From assembly GCA_963703385.1 (NCBI GenBank), contig OY969816.1, positions 2,976,001 to 3,040,000 on the forward strand: a stretch of 64,000 nt of DNA, written 5' to 3'. Shown piece after piece: positions 40,522-51,385 of this stretch (position 1 is its first letter; every line of letters starts with the position of its first letter). The translations under genes and the position numbers were made by a program. Below the pieces are notes generated by a model. That model was not told where the DNA came from, did not search any database, and worked only from the letters and a program-made list of their open reading frames with translations. This DNA is from Rhodoblastus sp963703385 (lineage in GTDB: Bacteria; Pseudomonadota; Alphaproteobacteria; Rhizobiales; Beijerinckiaceae).

Positions 40522-41585
40522 GATTCAGCCTGCCGCAAGGCCGGCTCAAGTCCGCGCGCCGCCTCCAAGGCCTCGCGCCAGATCGTTTCCGTCAGCTCCC
40601 CCGCATCCATTTCGCGCGAAAAACTCGCCGCTTCGCCCGCCCAGAGCGGAGAAAAATCGCCGCTGCCGCGCGATTCCGCCGCCGCCCGCAGCGGCGCCAA
40701 AGCGGCGGAGGCCAACGGAAAAGCCGGCGCCGCCCGGTTGAGCGGCCCCAAGACTTCGATCAGGCGATTGACCAGCCCGCGCGCCGGCCGGCCGGAAAAG
40801 AGATTGGTCAGCCGGGTCGCATCGTCGCGCGCATTTCTGAGCGCCGCGTGATGGATGTCGGAAATATTCGCCTGGGGCGTCCGCAGAAAGGCTGTGCCGA
40901 TCTGCGCGGCGCGGGCGCCCAGGGCGAAAGCGGCGGCGACGCCGCGCCCATTGGCGATTCCGCCCGCCGCGATCACCGGAATTTTCACCGCCGCCGCCAC
41001 TTGCGGCAGGAGGGCGAACAGGCCGGGCTGGGCCTCGACATCCTCGGTCAAAAACATGCCGCGATGCCCGCCCGCCTCGCGCCCTTGCGCGATGATCGCG
41101 TCCACCCCGCGGTGTTCCAGCCAGCGCGCCTCGGCGACCGAGGTCGCGGAACTCCATATTTGGGCGCCGGCGCGCCGGACGCGCGCCAGCAAGTCATCCG
41201 AGGGCAGGCCGAAATGGAAGCTCACCACCGGCGGGCGCGTCTCCTCGACCACAGCGCAAAATTCGTCATCGAAAGGCTTGCGTTGCGCGGCGGGCGCCTG
41301 CGCCGCCGGATCGAGGCCGAATTCCTCGTAAAATGTCGACAGCAGATCGCGCCAGCGCGCCAAGGCGTCGGGGTCAGGCCGGGGCGGAACATGGGCGAAG
41401 AAATTGACGTTGAAAGGCTCGGACGTCGCGGCGCGAATGCCGAGAATCTGCGCGCGCGCCTGATCGAGGCTGAGCATGGCGCAAGGCAGCGAGCCGAGAC
41501 CGCCCGCCTTGCAGACCGCGATCGCCAGTTGCCCATCCTGGGCGCCGGCCATCGGCGCCTGGATGAGAGGAAGACGCGACAACAT
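40509..41585 (-). CDS. Nitronate monooxygenase / 2-nitropropane dioxygenase-like
   Basis: 358 residues from MLSRLPLIQAPMAGAQ. FMN-dependent TIM barrel of the NMO family: PLIQAPMAG at the N-terminus, QGREAGGHRGMF (His/Gly flavin loop), PVIAAGGIANGRGVAAAFAL and GARAAQIGTAFL. It oxidises alkyl nitronates, for example propionate 3-nitronate. The C-terminus overlaps the 3' end of dapE on the other strand by 13 bases. Confidence 0.85.
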   Translation of the reverse strand: MLSRLPLIQAPMAGAQDGQLAIAVCKAGGLGSLPCAMLSLDQARAQILGIRAATSEPFNVNFFAHVPPRPDPDALARWRDLLSTFYEEFGLDPAAQAPAAQRKPFDDEFCAVVEETRPPVVSFHFGLPSDDLLARVRRAGAQIWSSATSVAEARWLEHRGVDAIIAQGREAGGHRGMFLTEDVEAQPGLFALLPQVAAAVKIPVIAAGGIANGRGVAAAFALGARAAQIGTAFLRTPQANISDIHHAALRNARDDATRLTNLFSGRPARGLVNRLIEVLGPLNRAAPAFPLASAALAPLRAAAESRGSGDFSPLWAGEAASFSREMDAGELTETIWREALEAARGLEPALRQAESQAK

Positions 41586-41598
41586 GTTCAAGCCCGCC

Positions 41599-42342
41599 TT
41601 ACAGCGCCAGCATATCGTTGAACTTCTCGACAAAGGCCCATTCGTTCGGCCCCGGATTGTCGCGCAGCATGCGCACCCGATCGACCAGGATTTCGTCGGC
41701 GCCGATCGAAAACTTCGCCATCGTCTCCTCGATGAAGGCGTCGAGGGGCATGGCGCGCGGCGCGTCGCGCGAGCCCATCAGATCGGTCCTCACCCACGGC
41801 GGCGCGATTTCCAGCACCCGCACGGACGTCCCCTTGAGGCGGACGCGCAAGGACAGGGTCCAGGAATGAAGCGCCGCCTTGGTCGCCGAATAGACCGCCG
41901 AATGGGCGAGCGGGGTGAAGGCCAGCCCCGAAGTGACATTGACCACCGCCGCGTCGGGCCTGGTTTTCAGATGTTCGATCAAAGCCGAGGTCATGCGGAT
42001 CGGCCCAAGCAGATTGGTCTCGACCGTCGCCACCGTTTTCTGGTCGTCCATGACCGATCCGGTCTTGTCGCCCGACATCATCCCGGCGTTGTTGATCAGG
42101 ACATTGACGTCGGGGTGATTTTTCATCAGCCAGGCGGCGACGCGCGCGATGCTGGCCGGATCGCGCATGTCGATCTCGTGAGTGGCCATGCCGGGACAGG
42201 CCTCCGCCGTCTCCATCAGAGGCGCCTGACGCCGCCCGGCGATGATGACCTTGTTGCCCAGGGCGTGAAAAGCCTGGGCAAGCCCCTGGCCGATCCCTGT
42301 GCCGCCGCCGGTGATGAAGATGGTGTTGCCGCTCATTTTCAT
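41599..42342 (-). CDS. Short-chain dehydrogenase/reductase (DltE-like)
   Basis: 247 residues from MKMSGNTIFITGGGTGIGQG (NAD(P)-binding TGxxxGxG). NNAG is in VLINNAGMMSGD, the catalytic Ser in NVTSGLAF and the YxxxK in VYSATKAAL. Closest in pattern to the COG3967/DltE-like SDRs with unknown substrate. Start inferred at 42342 or 42336. It is followed 13 bases later by the NMO gene, so they are possibly cotranscribed. Confidence 0.82.
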   Translation of the reverse strand: MKMSGNTIFITGGGTGIGQGLAQAFHALGNKVIIAGRRQAPLMETAEACPGMATHEIDMRDPASIARVAAWLMKNHPDVNVLINNAGMMSGDKTGSVMDDQKTVATVETNLLGPIRMTSALIEHLKTRPDAAVVNVTSGLAFTPLAHSAVYSATKAALHSWTLSLRVRLKGTSVRVLEIAPPWVRTDLMGSRDAPRAMPLDAFIEETMAKFSIGADEILVDRVRMLRDNPGPNEWAFVEKFNDMLAL

Positions 42343-42528
42343 GGGCTTTTCCCGCTGCTGTCCTGACAGATCGATCTTATCCCGCATGCTTGCAAGTTCC
42401 CGCGTTCCGCATTAGGCCAAAAGCATAACAGGAGAAGCAGCCATTGGGCCTTGAAAAGGACCGATGGCCCGCGCCGACTGGCGCGGCGCCGGCTGAAGCC
42501 GGCGGGCGCCATCTCTTTCGCGAAAGAA

Positions 42529-43269
42529 ATGGCAAAAACAAAAAAGGAGCGCGCCTTGGACCTTTCCCTCATCGAATCGCTGAAAAGGCAGGCCGCCGAA
42601 CGCGCCGCTGCTTTGGTGCGCTCCGGCATGAAACTGGGGCTGGGCACCGGCTCGACCGCCGCACATTTCGTCGATTGCGTCGGCGAGAAAGCGCGCGAGG
42701 GGCTCGACGTCATCTGCGTGCCGACCTCCGAGCGCACCCGCATCCAGGCCGAGGGCTGGAACCTGCGTCTTTCGACGCTGGACGAGACCCCCGAACTCGA
42801 CCTCACCGTGGACGGCGCCGATGAGTTCGACATGAAACTCAGGCTGATCAAGGGCGGCGGCGGCGCCTTGTTGCGCGAAAAGATCGTCGCGGCGGCCTCG
42901 AAGCGCATGGTGGTCATCACCGACGCCAGCAAGGAAGTCGCCCAGCTCGGCCGCTTCAAACTGCCGGTCGAGGTCGATCTTTTCGGTCTCAGGGCGACGC
43001 GCCGCCATATCGAGGACGCCGCCCGCGCCCGCGGCTGCTCGGGCCCGATCGTCCAGCGCAAGGCCGCCGGCGACAAAATCTATCTGACCGACGGCGGCCA
43101 TGCGATCTTCGATTGCGATTTCGGCGTCATCCCCGACCCGGACGCGCTGGCCGTCGCCCTCAACGCCATTCCGGGCGTGGTCGAACACGGCCTGTTCATC
43201 GGCATGGCCAGCGCGGTGATCGTCGCCGACAAGGCCAGCATCCGCGTGGTCGGCAAACTGGAAGGCTGA
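42529..43269 (+). CDS. rpiA: Ribose-5-phosphate isomerase A
   Basis: 246 residues from MAKTKKERALDLS; the longer frame upstream is not conserved-looking. MKLGLGTGSTAAHFVD, TVDGADEFD, LIKGGGGALLREKIVAAAS are the RpiA substrate and catalytic motifs. Interconverts ribose-5-P and ribulose-5-P in the pentose phosphate and Calvin-type pathways. A G/C hairpin (CGCCGGC-TGAA-GCCGGCG, about 42490-42507) lies just upstream. Confidence 0.93.
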   Translation: MAKTKKERALDLSLIESLKRQAAERAAALVRSGMKLGLGTGSTAAHFVDCVGEKAREGLDVICVPTSERTRIQAEGWNLRLSTLDETPELDLTVDGADEFDMKLRLIKGGGGALLREKIVAAASKRMVVITDASKEVAQLGRFKLPVEVDLFGLRATRRHIEDAARARGCSGPIVQRKAAGDKIYLTDGGHAIFDCDFGVIPDPDALAVALNAIPGVVEHGLFIGMASAVIVADKASIRVVGKLEG

Positions 43270-43287
43270 AATCTTCTTTAGTTTTTG

Positions 43288-43333
43288 GCAGGATTTTTAT
43301 CCGAAAACCGGCATCCACTTTTCGCAAATCTTG
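43288..43333. repeat. Dispersed Rhizobiales-type repeat fragment
   Basis: The sequence TTTTATCCGAAAACCGGCAT and the following CCACTTTTCGCAAATC match a pattern that recurs widely between genes in Rhizobiales. It sits between rpiA and gor, directly before the gor ribosome-binding site. Confidence 0.5.
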
Positions 43334-43348
43334 CCTGGGAGCGCGCCG

Positions 43349-44734
43349 ATGGTCGAATTCGAGACCGATCTCTTCGTCATCGGCGCGGGCTCGGGCGGGG
43401 TGCGCGCCGCGCGCATCTCGGCGGGTTATGGCGCGAAAGTCATGATCGCCGAGGAATTCCGCATCGGCGGAACCTGCGTGATCCGCGGCTGCGTGCCGAA
43501 AAAACTTTATGTCTACGCCTCGCGCTTCGCCGACGATTTCGCCGACGCGCAGGCCTTCGGCTGGCGCCTCGCGCACAAGCCGGAATTCGACTGGCCAAAA
43601 CTCGTCGCCGCCAAGGAAGGCGAAATCTCGCGCCTGTCACGCATTTATGAGGCCAATCTGCTCAAGGCCGGCGTCGATGTCTTCCAGGAGCGCGCCGAAA
43701 TCCTTGGCCCCCACCATGTGCGGCTGATGCGATCCGGCCGCGTCGTCACGGCGCGGCATATTCTGGTCGCCACCGGCGCCGCTCCGCAAATGCTGCCCGC
43801 CATTCCCGGCGTCGAACATGCGATCAGCTCGAACGAGATTTTCGACCTGCCGGAATTTCCCAAAAAACTCGCGGTGATCGGCGGCGGCTATATCGCGGTG
43901 GAATTCGCCAGCATTTTCGCCCGGCTCGGCGCCCATGTCACCCTGATGTTCCGCGCCGACAATGTTTTGCGCGGCTTCGATGAAACCCTGCGGCGCGGCC
44001 TGCGCGACGCTTTGGCCGAGGCCGAAGTGGACCAGCGCTTCGGCGTGCTGCCGACCTCGATCACAACAGCCGGGCGCGGCTTCGAACTCACGCTGTCCGA
44101 CCATTCCGGCCTTCATGTCGATCAGGTCCTGATCGCCACCGGCCGCGCGCCCCACACCAAAGGGCTCGGCCTCGATAAGGCCGGGGTCGAGACCGACGAG
44201 ATCGGGGCGATCAAGGTCGATGCGCGCAACACCACCAATATTCCCTCGATCCATGCGGTCGGCGACGTGACCAACCGCGTCAATCTGACGCCGGTCGCGA
44301 TCCGCGAAGGCCATCTTCTGGCCGACCGCCTGTTCGGCGGCGCCGGCAGGGAAGTCGATTACGATTTCATCCCCACCGCCGTCTTCACCACGCCGGAAAT
44401 CGGCACGGTCGGCATGACCGAGGCCGAAGCGCGCAACACCCACGATTGCGTCGATATCTACCAGACCTCGTTCCGCCCGATGAAGGCGACGCTTTCCGGC
44501 GGCCCGGAAAAGGTGATCATGAAAATCGTGGTCTGCGGCGAGAGCGATCGGGTGCTCGGCGTCCACGTTCTCGGCGAAGGCGCCGGCGAAATGGCGCAGC
44601 TTCTCGCCATTTCCCTGCGCCTCGGCGCAACCAAGGCCGACTTCGACGCCACCATGGCGCTGCACCCTTCCGCCGCCGAGGAACTGGTGACCTTGCGCAA
44701 CCGCACGGCGCGGCACACGCGCGACGAGGAATAA
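43349..44734 (+). CDS. gor: Glutathione-disulfide reductase
   Basis: 461 residues from MVEFETDLFVIGAGSGGVRA (GGGAG nine bases upstream). Redox cysteines in GGTCVIRGCVPKKLYVYAS, second dinucleotide fold VIGGGYIAVEFA, C-terminal His-Glu pair in HPSAAEELVTLR. NADPH-dependent reduction of GSSG in the cytoplasm. Class I pyridine-nucleotide disulfide oxidoreductase; the R-rich NADPH loop cannot be scored by eye but the GCVPKKL form favours Gor over lipoamide dehydrogenase. Confidence 0.92.
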   Translation: MVEFETDLFVIGAGSGGVRAARISAGYGAKVMIAEEFRIGGTCVIRGCVPKKLYVYASRFADDFADAQAFGWRLAHKPEFDWPKLVAAKEGEISRLSRIYEANLLKAGVDVFQERAEILGPHHVRLMRSGRVVTARHILVATGAAPQMLPAIPGVEHAISSNEIFDLPEFPKKLAVIGGGYIAVEFASIFARLGAHVTLMFRADNVLRGFDETLRRGLRDALAEAEVDQRFGVLPTSITTAGRGFELTLSDHSGLHVDQVLIATGRAPHTKGLGLDKAGVETDEIGAIKVDARNTTNIPSIHAVGDVTNRVNLTPVAIREGHLLADRLFGGAGREVDYDFIPTAVFTTPEIGTVGMTEAEARNTHDCVDIYQTSFRPMKATLSGGPEKVIMKIVVCGESDRVLGVHVLGEGAGEMAQLLAISLRLGATKADFDATMALHPSAAEELVTLRNRTARHTRDEE

Positions 44735-44738
44735 CAAA

Positions 44739-45402
44739 ATGTGCGGGCGATTTGCGATCACCTCGCCGCCCGAAGCTGTCCGCGCCTATTTCCGCTATGC
44801 CGAACAGCCCAATTTTCCGCCGCGCTACAATATCGCGCCGACGCAGCCCATTCCGATCGTGACGATGGGACGCGACGCGCGCCATTTCCGCCTCGCGCGC
44901 TGGGGTTTTTTGCCCGGCTTCGTCAAGGACCCGAAAGATTTTCCGCTGATCATCAACGCCCGCGCCGAGACGCTCGGCCAAAAGCCGAGCTTTCGCGCCG
45001 CCTTGCGCCGCCGGCGCTGCCTCGTGCCCGCCGACGCCTGGTACGAATGGCGCGCCGAGGGCAAGGGCCGCAAAACGCCCTTCCTACTGCGCCGTCGCGG
45101 CGCCGGCCTGATGGGCTTCGCCGGCCTGTGGGAGACTTACGCCGACCCATTGGGGGGCGAGATCGACACCGCCTGCATCGTCACCACCAGCGCCAATGGC
45201 GCGACGGTCGCGATCCACGACCGCATGCCGGCTCTGATCGAGCCGGAAGATTACGACGCCTGGCTCGATCCCGACGAGAACTCGCGCGCCGCCGCTCCAT
45301 CTGCTGCGTCCGGCGGACGACGACGCCATCGCATTTTTCGCCGTCTCGCCGCTGGTCAATCGCACCGCCAATGACGGGCCGGAGATTCAGAAACCGGCTT
45401 AG
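44739..45402 (+). pseudogene. yedK: SOS response-associated peptidase (YedK/HMCES type), one-base frameshift
   Basis: Reconstructed as 220 residues. MCGRFAIT supplies the Cys2 that crosslinks abasic sites in single-stranded DNA; NARAETL and IHDRMPALI are the Asn and His active-site motifs, all before the defect. Near 45265-45295 one extra base shifts the frame, replacing the expected end (HLLRPADDDAIAFFAVSPLV, then NRTANDGPEIQKPA) with an Arg/Ala-rich tail. Removing it gives a normal C-terminus and a stop at 45400-45402. Only the last ~38 residues are affected, so the protein might keep activity; assembly error is plausible. Starts 5 bases after gor. Confidence 0.8.
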
Positions 45403-46343
45403 ATCGCCAAAACACCCTCGCCGATCGTGACGCAGGCGCCGCCGACGCGCGTCTCGACCAGAACGCCGTTGGCGATGCGCAAGCTCAGACTGATCTGGCT
45501 CGGGCGGCCGATGGAAAAACCCTGCTCGATGACGATGTCATGTTCGCCGTCTTCCGGCTGCTCGAAATGGACGGCTGCCGCCGCAAAGGCGGCAGCCGCC
45601 GAACCGGTCGCGGGGTCTTCGCTCACGCCTAATCCATAGGGCGTCGCGAGACGCCCGTCTCTCGACGGGCTATGAACAAAAACGCGCGCCTGGACGTGAT
45701 GGGCCGGGTCGGAAGTCTCGCGCGCGTAAACGAAGACGCCCGCGGGTTCGGGCCCGAAGGCGGCGGCAAAGCGCGAGAAATCCGGCGCTGCACGATTGAG
45801 GGCGGCGAGCCCCTGAACCGGAACGAAGGCGAAAGGCAGTCCCGCCGACGCCGTCACCGGCTGATGATTGTCGAAGCCGATCTCCCCCTCGCCCAGGCCA
45901 AGCGCGGCGGCGATTTCGGCGCGATCGACCAGGACGCCGCCGAGCATGGGCGGCTGGGGCGGAACGAAACCGCCGCGCAACACGCCGTTGAAACGCGAAA
46001 CCTCGCAAACCACGGCCCCGGCCTGCTGTTCGAGCACGATCTGCAAAGGCTGGCGCCCGATCATGTCCGGCGCGCGCAACGAGGCGATCAGGCAGGCGGC
46101 GCCGAGCGTCGGATGGCCGGCGAAGGGCAGCTCCATCGTCGGGGTGAAAATGCGTAAACGCGCGGTATGGACCGGGTCGCGCGGCGCCAGGACAAAAACC
46201 GTCTCGGACAGGTTGAACTCGCGGGCGATGGCCTGCATCCGGGCGGGCGTCACGCCGTCGGCGTCGGTCACGACCGCCAGCGGATTGCCGGCGAAGGGCT
46301 TTTCCGCGAAAACATCGAGCAGATGATAAGCCAGGCGGATCAC
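45399..46343 (-). CDS. PhzF family isomerase-like protein
   Basis: 314 residues from a GTG at 46343 that overlaps the pssA stop (GTGA). Family motifs: YHLLDVFAEKPFAGNPLAVV, FNLSETVFV (catalytic Glu), LPFAGHPTLGAA and GVSEDPATGSAAAAF. These diaminopimelate-epimerase-fold enzymes include phenazine isomerase PhzF, but most members, like this one outside any phenazine cluster, have unknown substrates. Confidence 0.87.
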   Translation of the reverse strand: MIRLAYHLLDVFAEKPFAGNPLAVVTDADGVTPARMQAIAREFNLSETVFVLAPRDPVHTARLRIFTPTMELPFAGHPTLGAACLIASLRAPDMIGRQPLQIVLEQQAGAVVCEVSRFNGVLRGGFVPPQPPMLGGVLVDRAEIAAALGLGEGEIGFDNHQPVTASAGLPFAFVPVQGLAALNRAAPDFSRFAAAFGPEPAGVFVYARETSDPAHHVQARVFVHSPSRDGRLATPYGLGVSEDPATGSAAAAFAAAAVHFEQPEDGEHDIVIEQGFSIGRPSQISLSLRIANGVLVETRVGGACVTIGEGVLAI

Positions 46344-47167
46344 GCCGCGCCCGCTTCCGGCGGCGGCGCGGCGGCGTCCACTTCCGCGAGACGGCGATAG
46401 GCGCGCACCGAGAAGGGGATCAGAGCGAGATAGACGAGGCTCACCACGATCAGCATTTCCAGCGGGAAGGACGCCAGCAGGACGAGAACGGCCGCGACGG
46501 CGAACAGCACGAGGATGAAGATGTCGCGCGGGACGCGGCCGATGTGCTTGCCCGAATAATGCGGGATGCGGCTGACCATCAGGCCGGCGATCAGCACGAC
46601 ATAGGCGGCCACCAGCGCCGACTGCCAGCGCGAATCCGGCAGGTTGAAAGACATTTGCAGATAGAGCGGCAGCATCACGACAATGGCCCCGGCGGGCGCC
46701 GGCATTCCGGTGAAAAACCGGGCGGACCAGGCCGGCTTGTTCGGATCGTCGATCATCACGTTGAAGCGCGCCAGACGCAAAGCCGCGGCTATGGCGAAGA
46801 TCAGCACCGCCGCCCAGCCCACGGTCTTGAGCGTATGCAGCGACCAGAAGAACAGGAGCAGGGCGGGCGCGACGCCGAAATCGATGAAATCCGCCAGGGA
46901 ATCGAGTTCGGCGCCGAAACGCGACGAGCCTTTCAGCGCCCTGGCGATCCGGCCGTCCATCCCGTCGAGCACCGCCGCCGCCAGAATGGCGAGCACCGCG
47001 CTTTCATATTTGGCGTCGACCGCGAAACGAATCGAGGTCAGGCCGGCGCAGAGCGCCAGCAAGGTGATGACATTGGGCACGACGAAGCGCAAAGGCAGGC
47101 TGCGCAACCCGCGCGGCCGAAGGCGCGCCTGGACTGGATTGGAGGCGGGTGTGGTTTCGCCCTCCAT
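46340..47167 (-). CDS. pssA: CDP-diacylglycerol--serine O-phosphatidyltransferase
   Basis: 275 residues from MEGETTPASNPVQ. The CDP-alcohol phosphotransferase signature is LDGMDGRIARALKGSSRFG followed by AELDSLADF. About eight hydrophobic segments. Makes phosphatidylserine, the substrate of the psd product encoded immediately upstream (1-base gap). Together they form the phosphatidylethanolamine pathway; type II (membrane) PSS as in most alphaproteobacteria. Confidence 0.93.
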   Translation of the reverse strand: MEGETTPASNPVQARLRPRGLRSLPLRFVVPNVITLLALCAGLTSIRFAVDAKYESAVLAILAAAVLDGMDGRIARALKGSSRFGAELDSLADFIDFGVAPALLLFFWSLHTLKTVGWAAVLIFAIAAALRLARFNVMIDDPNKPAWSARFFTGMPAPAGAIVVMLPLYLQMSFNLPDSRWQSALVAAYVVLIAGLMVSRIPHYSGKHIGRVPRDIFILVLFAVAAVLVLLASFPLEMLIVVSLVYLALIPFSVRAYRRLAEVDAAAPPPEAGAA

Positions 47168-47168
47168 G

Positions 47169-47867
47169 TCAGCCGACCTTGAAATGACGGTCTGCATCGC
47201 CGTCATGATAGTCGGCCAGCACGGTTTCGCCGGCGACGGCGCGCGAGCCGAGGCCGACCAGCACACGGGCGCCCGGGGGCAAATAGAGGTCCACCCGCGA
47301 GCCGAAGCGGATCAGGCCGAAACGCTCGCCTACCCCTAAGCTCTGGCCCTCCTGCACGAAGGAAACGATGCGCCGCGCGACGAGCCCCGCGATCTGGACC
47401 ACGCCGACCCGGCCGTAACGGGAATCGATGACGAGCCCGTTGCGCTCGTTGTCCTCGCTGGCCTTGTCCAGATCGGCGTTGAGGAACAGCCCGGGTTTGT
47501 AAGCGATGCGGGAAATTCGGCCGGTGACCGGCGCGCGGTTCACGTGAACGTCGAAGACATTCATGAAGATGCAGACGCGCAGCATGGGGTCCATGCCGAG
47601 GCCAAGTTCGGGGGGCGGCTGGAACTGGCCGACCGAACAGATCACGCCGTCCGCCGGGGAAACGACAAGTCCTTCCGCCACCGGCGTTACCCGCGCCGGA
47701 TCGCGGAAGAAATAGGCGCACCACAAGGTGAGGATGGCGCCGATCCAGCCCAGCGGCGTCGATAACCAGCTCAGCACCAGCGCGACGGCGGCAAAAAGCG
47801 CGATGAAGATATGGCCTTCCGGGTGGATCGGCGTGATCTGCTTGCGGAGGGACTCGAAGAACGACAT
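47169..47867 (-). CDS. psd: Phosphatidylserine decarboxylase proenzyme
   Basis: 232 residues from MSFFESLRKQITPIHPEG. Short (type I-B/archaetidyl-like) form: two N-terminal membrane segments, then VVSPADGVICSVGQ, FMNVFDVHVNRAPVTG and the self-cleavage site IRFGSRVDLYLP, where Gly-Ser processing creates the pyruvoyl cofactor. Converts phosphatidylserine to phosphatidylethanolamine. Directly coupled to pssA. Confidence 0.93.
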   Translation of the reverse strand: MSFFESLRKQITPIHPEGHIFIALFAAVALVLSWLSTPLGWIGAILTLWCAYFFRDPARVTPVAEGLVVSPADGVICSVGQFQPPPELGLGMDPMLRVCIFMNVFDVHVNRAPVTGRISRIAYKPGLFLNADLDKASEDNERNGLVIDSRYGRVGVVQIAGLVARRIVSFVQEGQSLGVGERFGLIRFGSRVDLYLPPGARVLVGLGSRAVAGETVLADYHDGDADRHFKVG

Positions 47868-47935
47868 GGAGGCGCGGGCTCGCAAAGAAAATTTGGGCGC
47901 TTTATGGCGCCAAACGCGGCGCAAGTCACCTCGGC

Positions 47936-47990
47936 GTGTGAAAACTGGCCGCGTGAAAACTTGGCGCGTGAAAACTTGGCGCGTGAAAAG
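47936..47990. repeat. 15-bp tandem repeat, about 3.7 copies
   Basis: Units of CGCGTGAAAACTTGG repeat head to tail, with a first diverged copy (TGTGAAAACTGGC). It fills the gap between slyX and psd. The only reading frame through it is a meaningless extension. Confidence 0.75.
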
Positions 47991-47994
47991 CCGC

Positions 47995-48204
47995 TCAATA
48001 ATGCGGCGGCGGTTTTTCGGGCGCGACGGCCTGGCTCAGCGCCTGCATTTCCTCGCGCAGGCGCAGGACCTCGCGAGTCAGCAGGTCGATCCGGCTCCAT
48101 TGCTCGGCGACCGCGTCGCTCAATTCGGCGATCACGCGGTCCTGATGGGCGCTGGCTCCTTCCAAAGCCTCGACGCGCGCCGCCAATTCGAGCGATGCCT
48201 TCAT
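47995..48204 (-). CDS. slyX: SlyX family protein
   Basis: 69 residues. Coiled-coil heptads (LELAARVEALEGASAHQDRV, QWSRIDLLTREVLRLREEMQ) and the C-terminal PEKPPPHY are exactly the SlyX pattern. Conserved small protein of unknown function, originally linked to slyD. Lies 13 bases downstream of mutL. Confidence 0.88.
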   Translation of the reverse strand: MKASLELAARVEALEGASAHQDRVIAELSDAVAEQWSRIDLLTREVLRLREEMQALSQAVAPEKPPPHY

Positions 48205-48217
48205 CCTTGTTTCCTTT

Positions 48218-50068
<1,851 letters not shown>

Positions 50069-50072
50069 TGGA

Positions 50073-51365
50073 TCAACTGGCCGCCCGCCCCGACAGACCC
50101 TCCGGGCGGCCGACGACGGCGACGAGCAGTTTCGCGTCGCCGATCAGGCGCCCGGCCGCGCGGCGGGCGTCGTCCAGCGTCACCGCCTCGACCTCGGCGT
50201 TGCGGCGGTCGAGATAGGCGGCGTCGAAACCTTCGCGCTGGAGCTGAAGCAGATGGCCGGCGATCTTGGTCGAGGTGTCGAAACGCAGGGCATAAGAGCC
50301 GATAAGATATTTCTTCGCCTTCTCCAACTCGTCCGCTGTCGGCCCTTCGGCCGCAAGACGGGCGCATTCCGCCTCGATGACGTTCAAGGATTCCGCGGCG
50401 CGTTCGTTTTTGGTCGAGGTCGCGCCGATGAAGGACGGGCTGTGTTCGGCGGTCGCGAGCGTCGAAAACACCGAATAGGTCAGGCCGCGCTTCTCGCGCA
50501 CCTCCTGCCACAGGCGCGAAGTGAAGGCGCCGCCGCCGAGAATGTGATTGACCACCATGGCCGCGATATAATCGGGATCGCGGCGGCGAAGGCCCGGACG
50601 GCCGAAGCGGATATTGGCCTGCGGCACGTCGAAATCGACCAGGATGCGCTGGCCCAGGCCCTGAATTTCGATTTCGGGAATCGGCGTCAGCTCCGCCTTC
50701 GCCGGCAGGCCGGCGAAAAGCTGGTCGAGATGGCGCGCGAGCGTCGCGGCGTCGATCGCGCCGACGACCGCGATCTTCAGCGTATCCCGCGCCAGCATCC
50801 TGCGGCGCATGTCGAGGAGATCGTCGCGGGTCACGGCGTCGATCTCGCCCAGTTCGCCGCGCGCCGACCGGGAATAGGGATGGCCCGCCCAGGCGGCCCG
50901 CCGCCAGGCCTGGGCCGCCATGCTGTCGGGCTCGGCGGATTCGCGCTTCAGCACGGCGTTGAGCTGGGCGCGCACCCGCGTGAAGGGCTCGGCGTCGAAA
51001 CGCGGCGCGTTGAGCGCCAGCGCCATGAGTTCGAAAGCCTTGTCGGCGTGACGCGACAGGGTCTGGAGATGGCCGGTCAATTCGTCGCGCTCGGCGGAAA
51101 AGCTGAGGCGGATGGCGTGATCGTCGAGCGCGCGTTGGAAAGTTTCCGATTCGAGGTCGCCGGCGCCCTCATCGAGCAGGCCGGCGAGCAGCGACGCCGC
51201 GCCGGCCTTGCCTTGCGGATCCTGCGCCCCGCCGCCGTCGAAGGAAAAATCCATCGCCATCAGGGGCACGGCGTAATCCTCGACCAGCCAGGCGGCGATT
51301 CCGCCGGGGCTGACGACATGCTGGACGCGCTCGGCGCGCGAGACAAAGGTTGCGGGAGCGTTCAT
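50073..51365 (-). CDS. M16 family peptidase-like protein, inactive-type subunit
   Basis: 430 residues from MNAPATFVSRAERVQHV. M16 fold, but the zinc motif HxxEH is missing: the equivalent place reads ASLLAGLLDEGAGD. It keeps the R/Y pair of the partner subunit (EVREKRGLTYSVFS). Such proteins heterodimerise with a catalytic M16 partner, here the gene 20 bases upstream. Has no clear signal peptide after the chosen start. Confidence 0.85.
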   Translation of the reverse strand: MNAPATFVSRAERVQHVVSPGGIAAWLVEDYAVPLMAMDFSFDGGGAQDPQGKAGAASLLAGLLDEGAGDLESETFQRALDDHAIRLSFSAERDELTGHLQTLSRHADKAFELMALALNAPRFDAEPFTRVRAQLNAVLKRESAEPDSMAAQAWRRAAWAGHPYSRSARGELGEIDAVTRDDLLDMRRRMLARDTLKIAVVGAIDAATLARHLDQLFAGLPAKAELTPIPEIEIQGLGQRILVDFDVPQANIRFGRPGLRRRDPDYIAAMVVNHILGGGAFTSRLWQEVREKRGLTYSVFSTLATAEHSPSFIGATSTKNERAAESLNVIEAECARLAAEGPTADELEKAKKYLIGSYALRFDTSTKIAGHLLQLQREGFDAAYLDRRNAEVEAVTLDDARRAAGRLIGDAKLLVAVVGRPEGLSGRAAS

Positions 51366-51385
51366 GGGTGATTTTCCTTCGACGC

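Noticed and set aside
45399..46343. Phenazine biosynthesis
   Set aside because: Only a PhzF-family gene is present, without any other phz gene; PhzF homologues are common outside phenazine producers.
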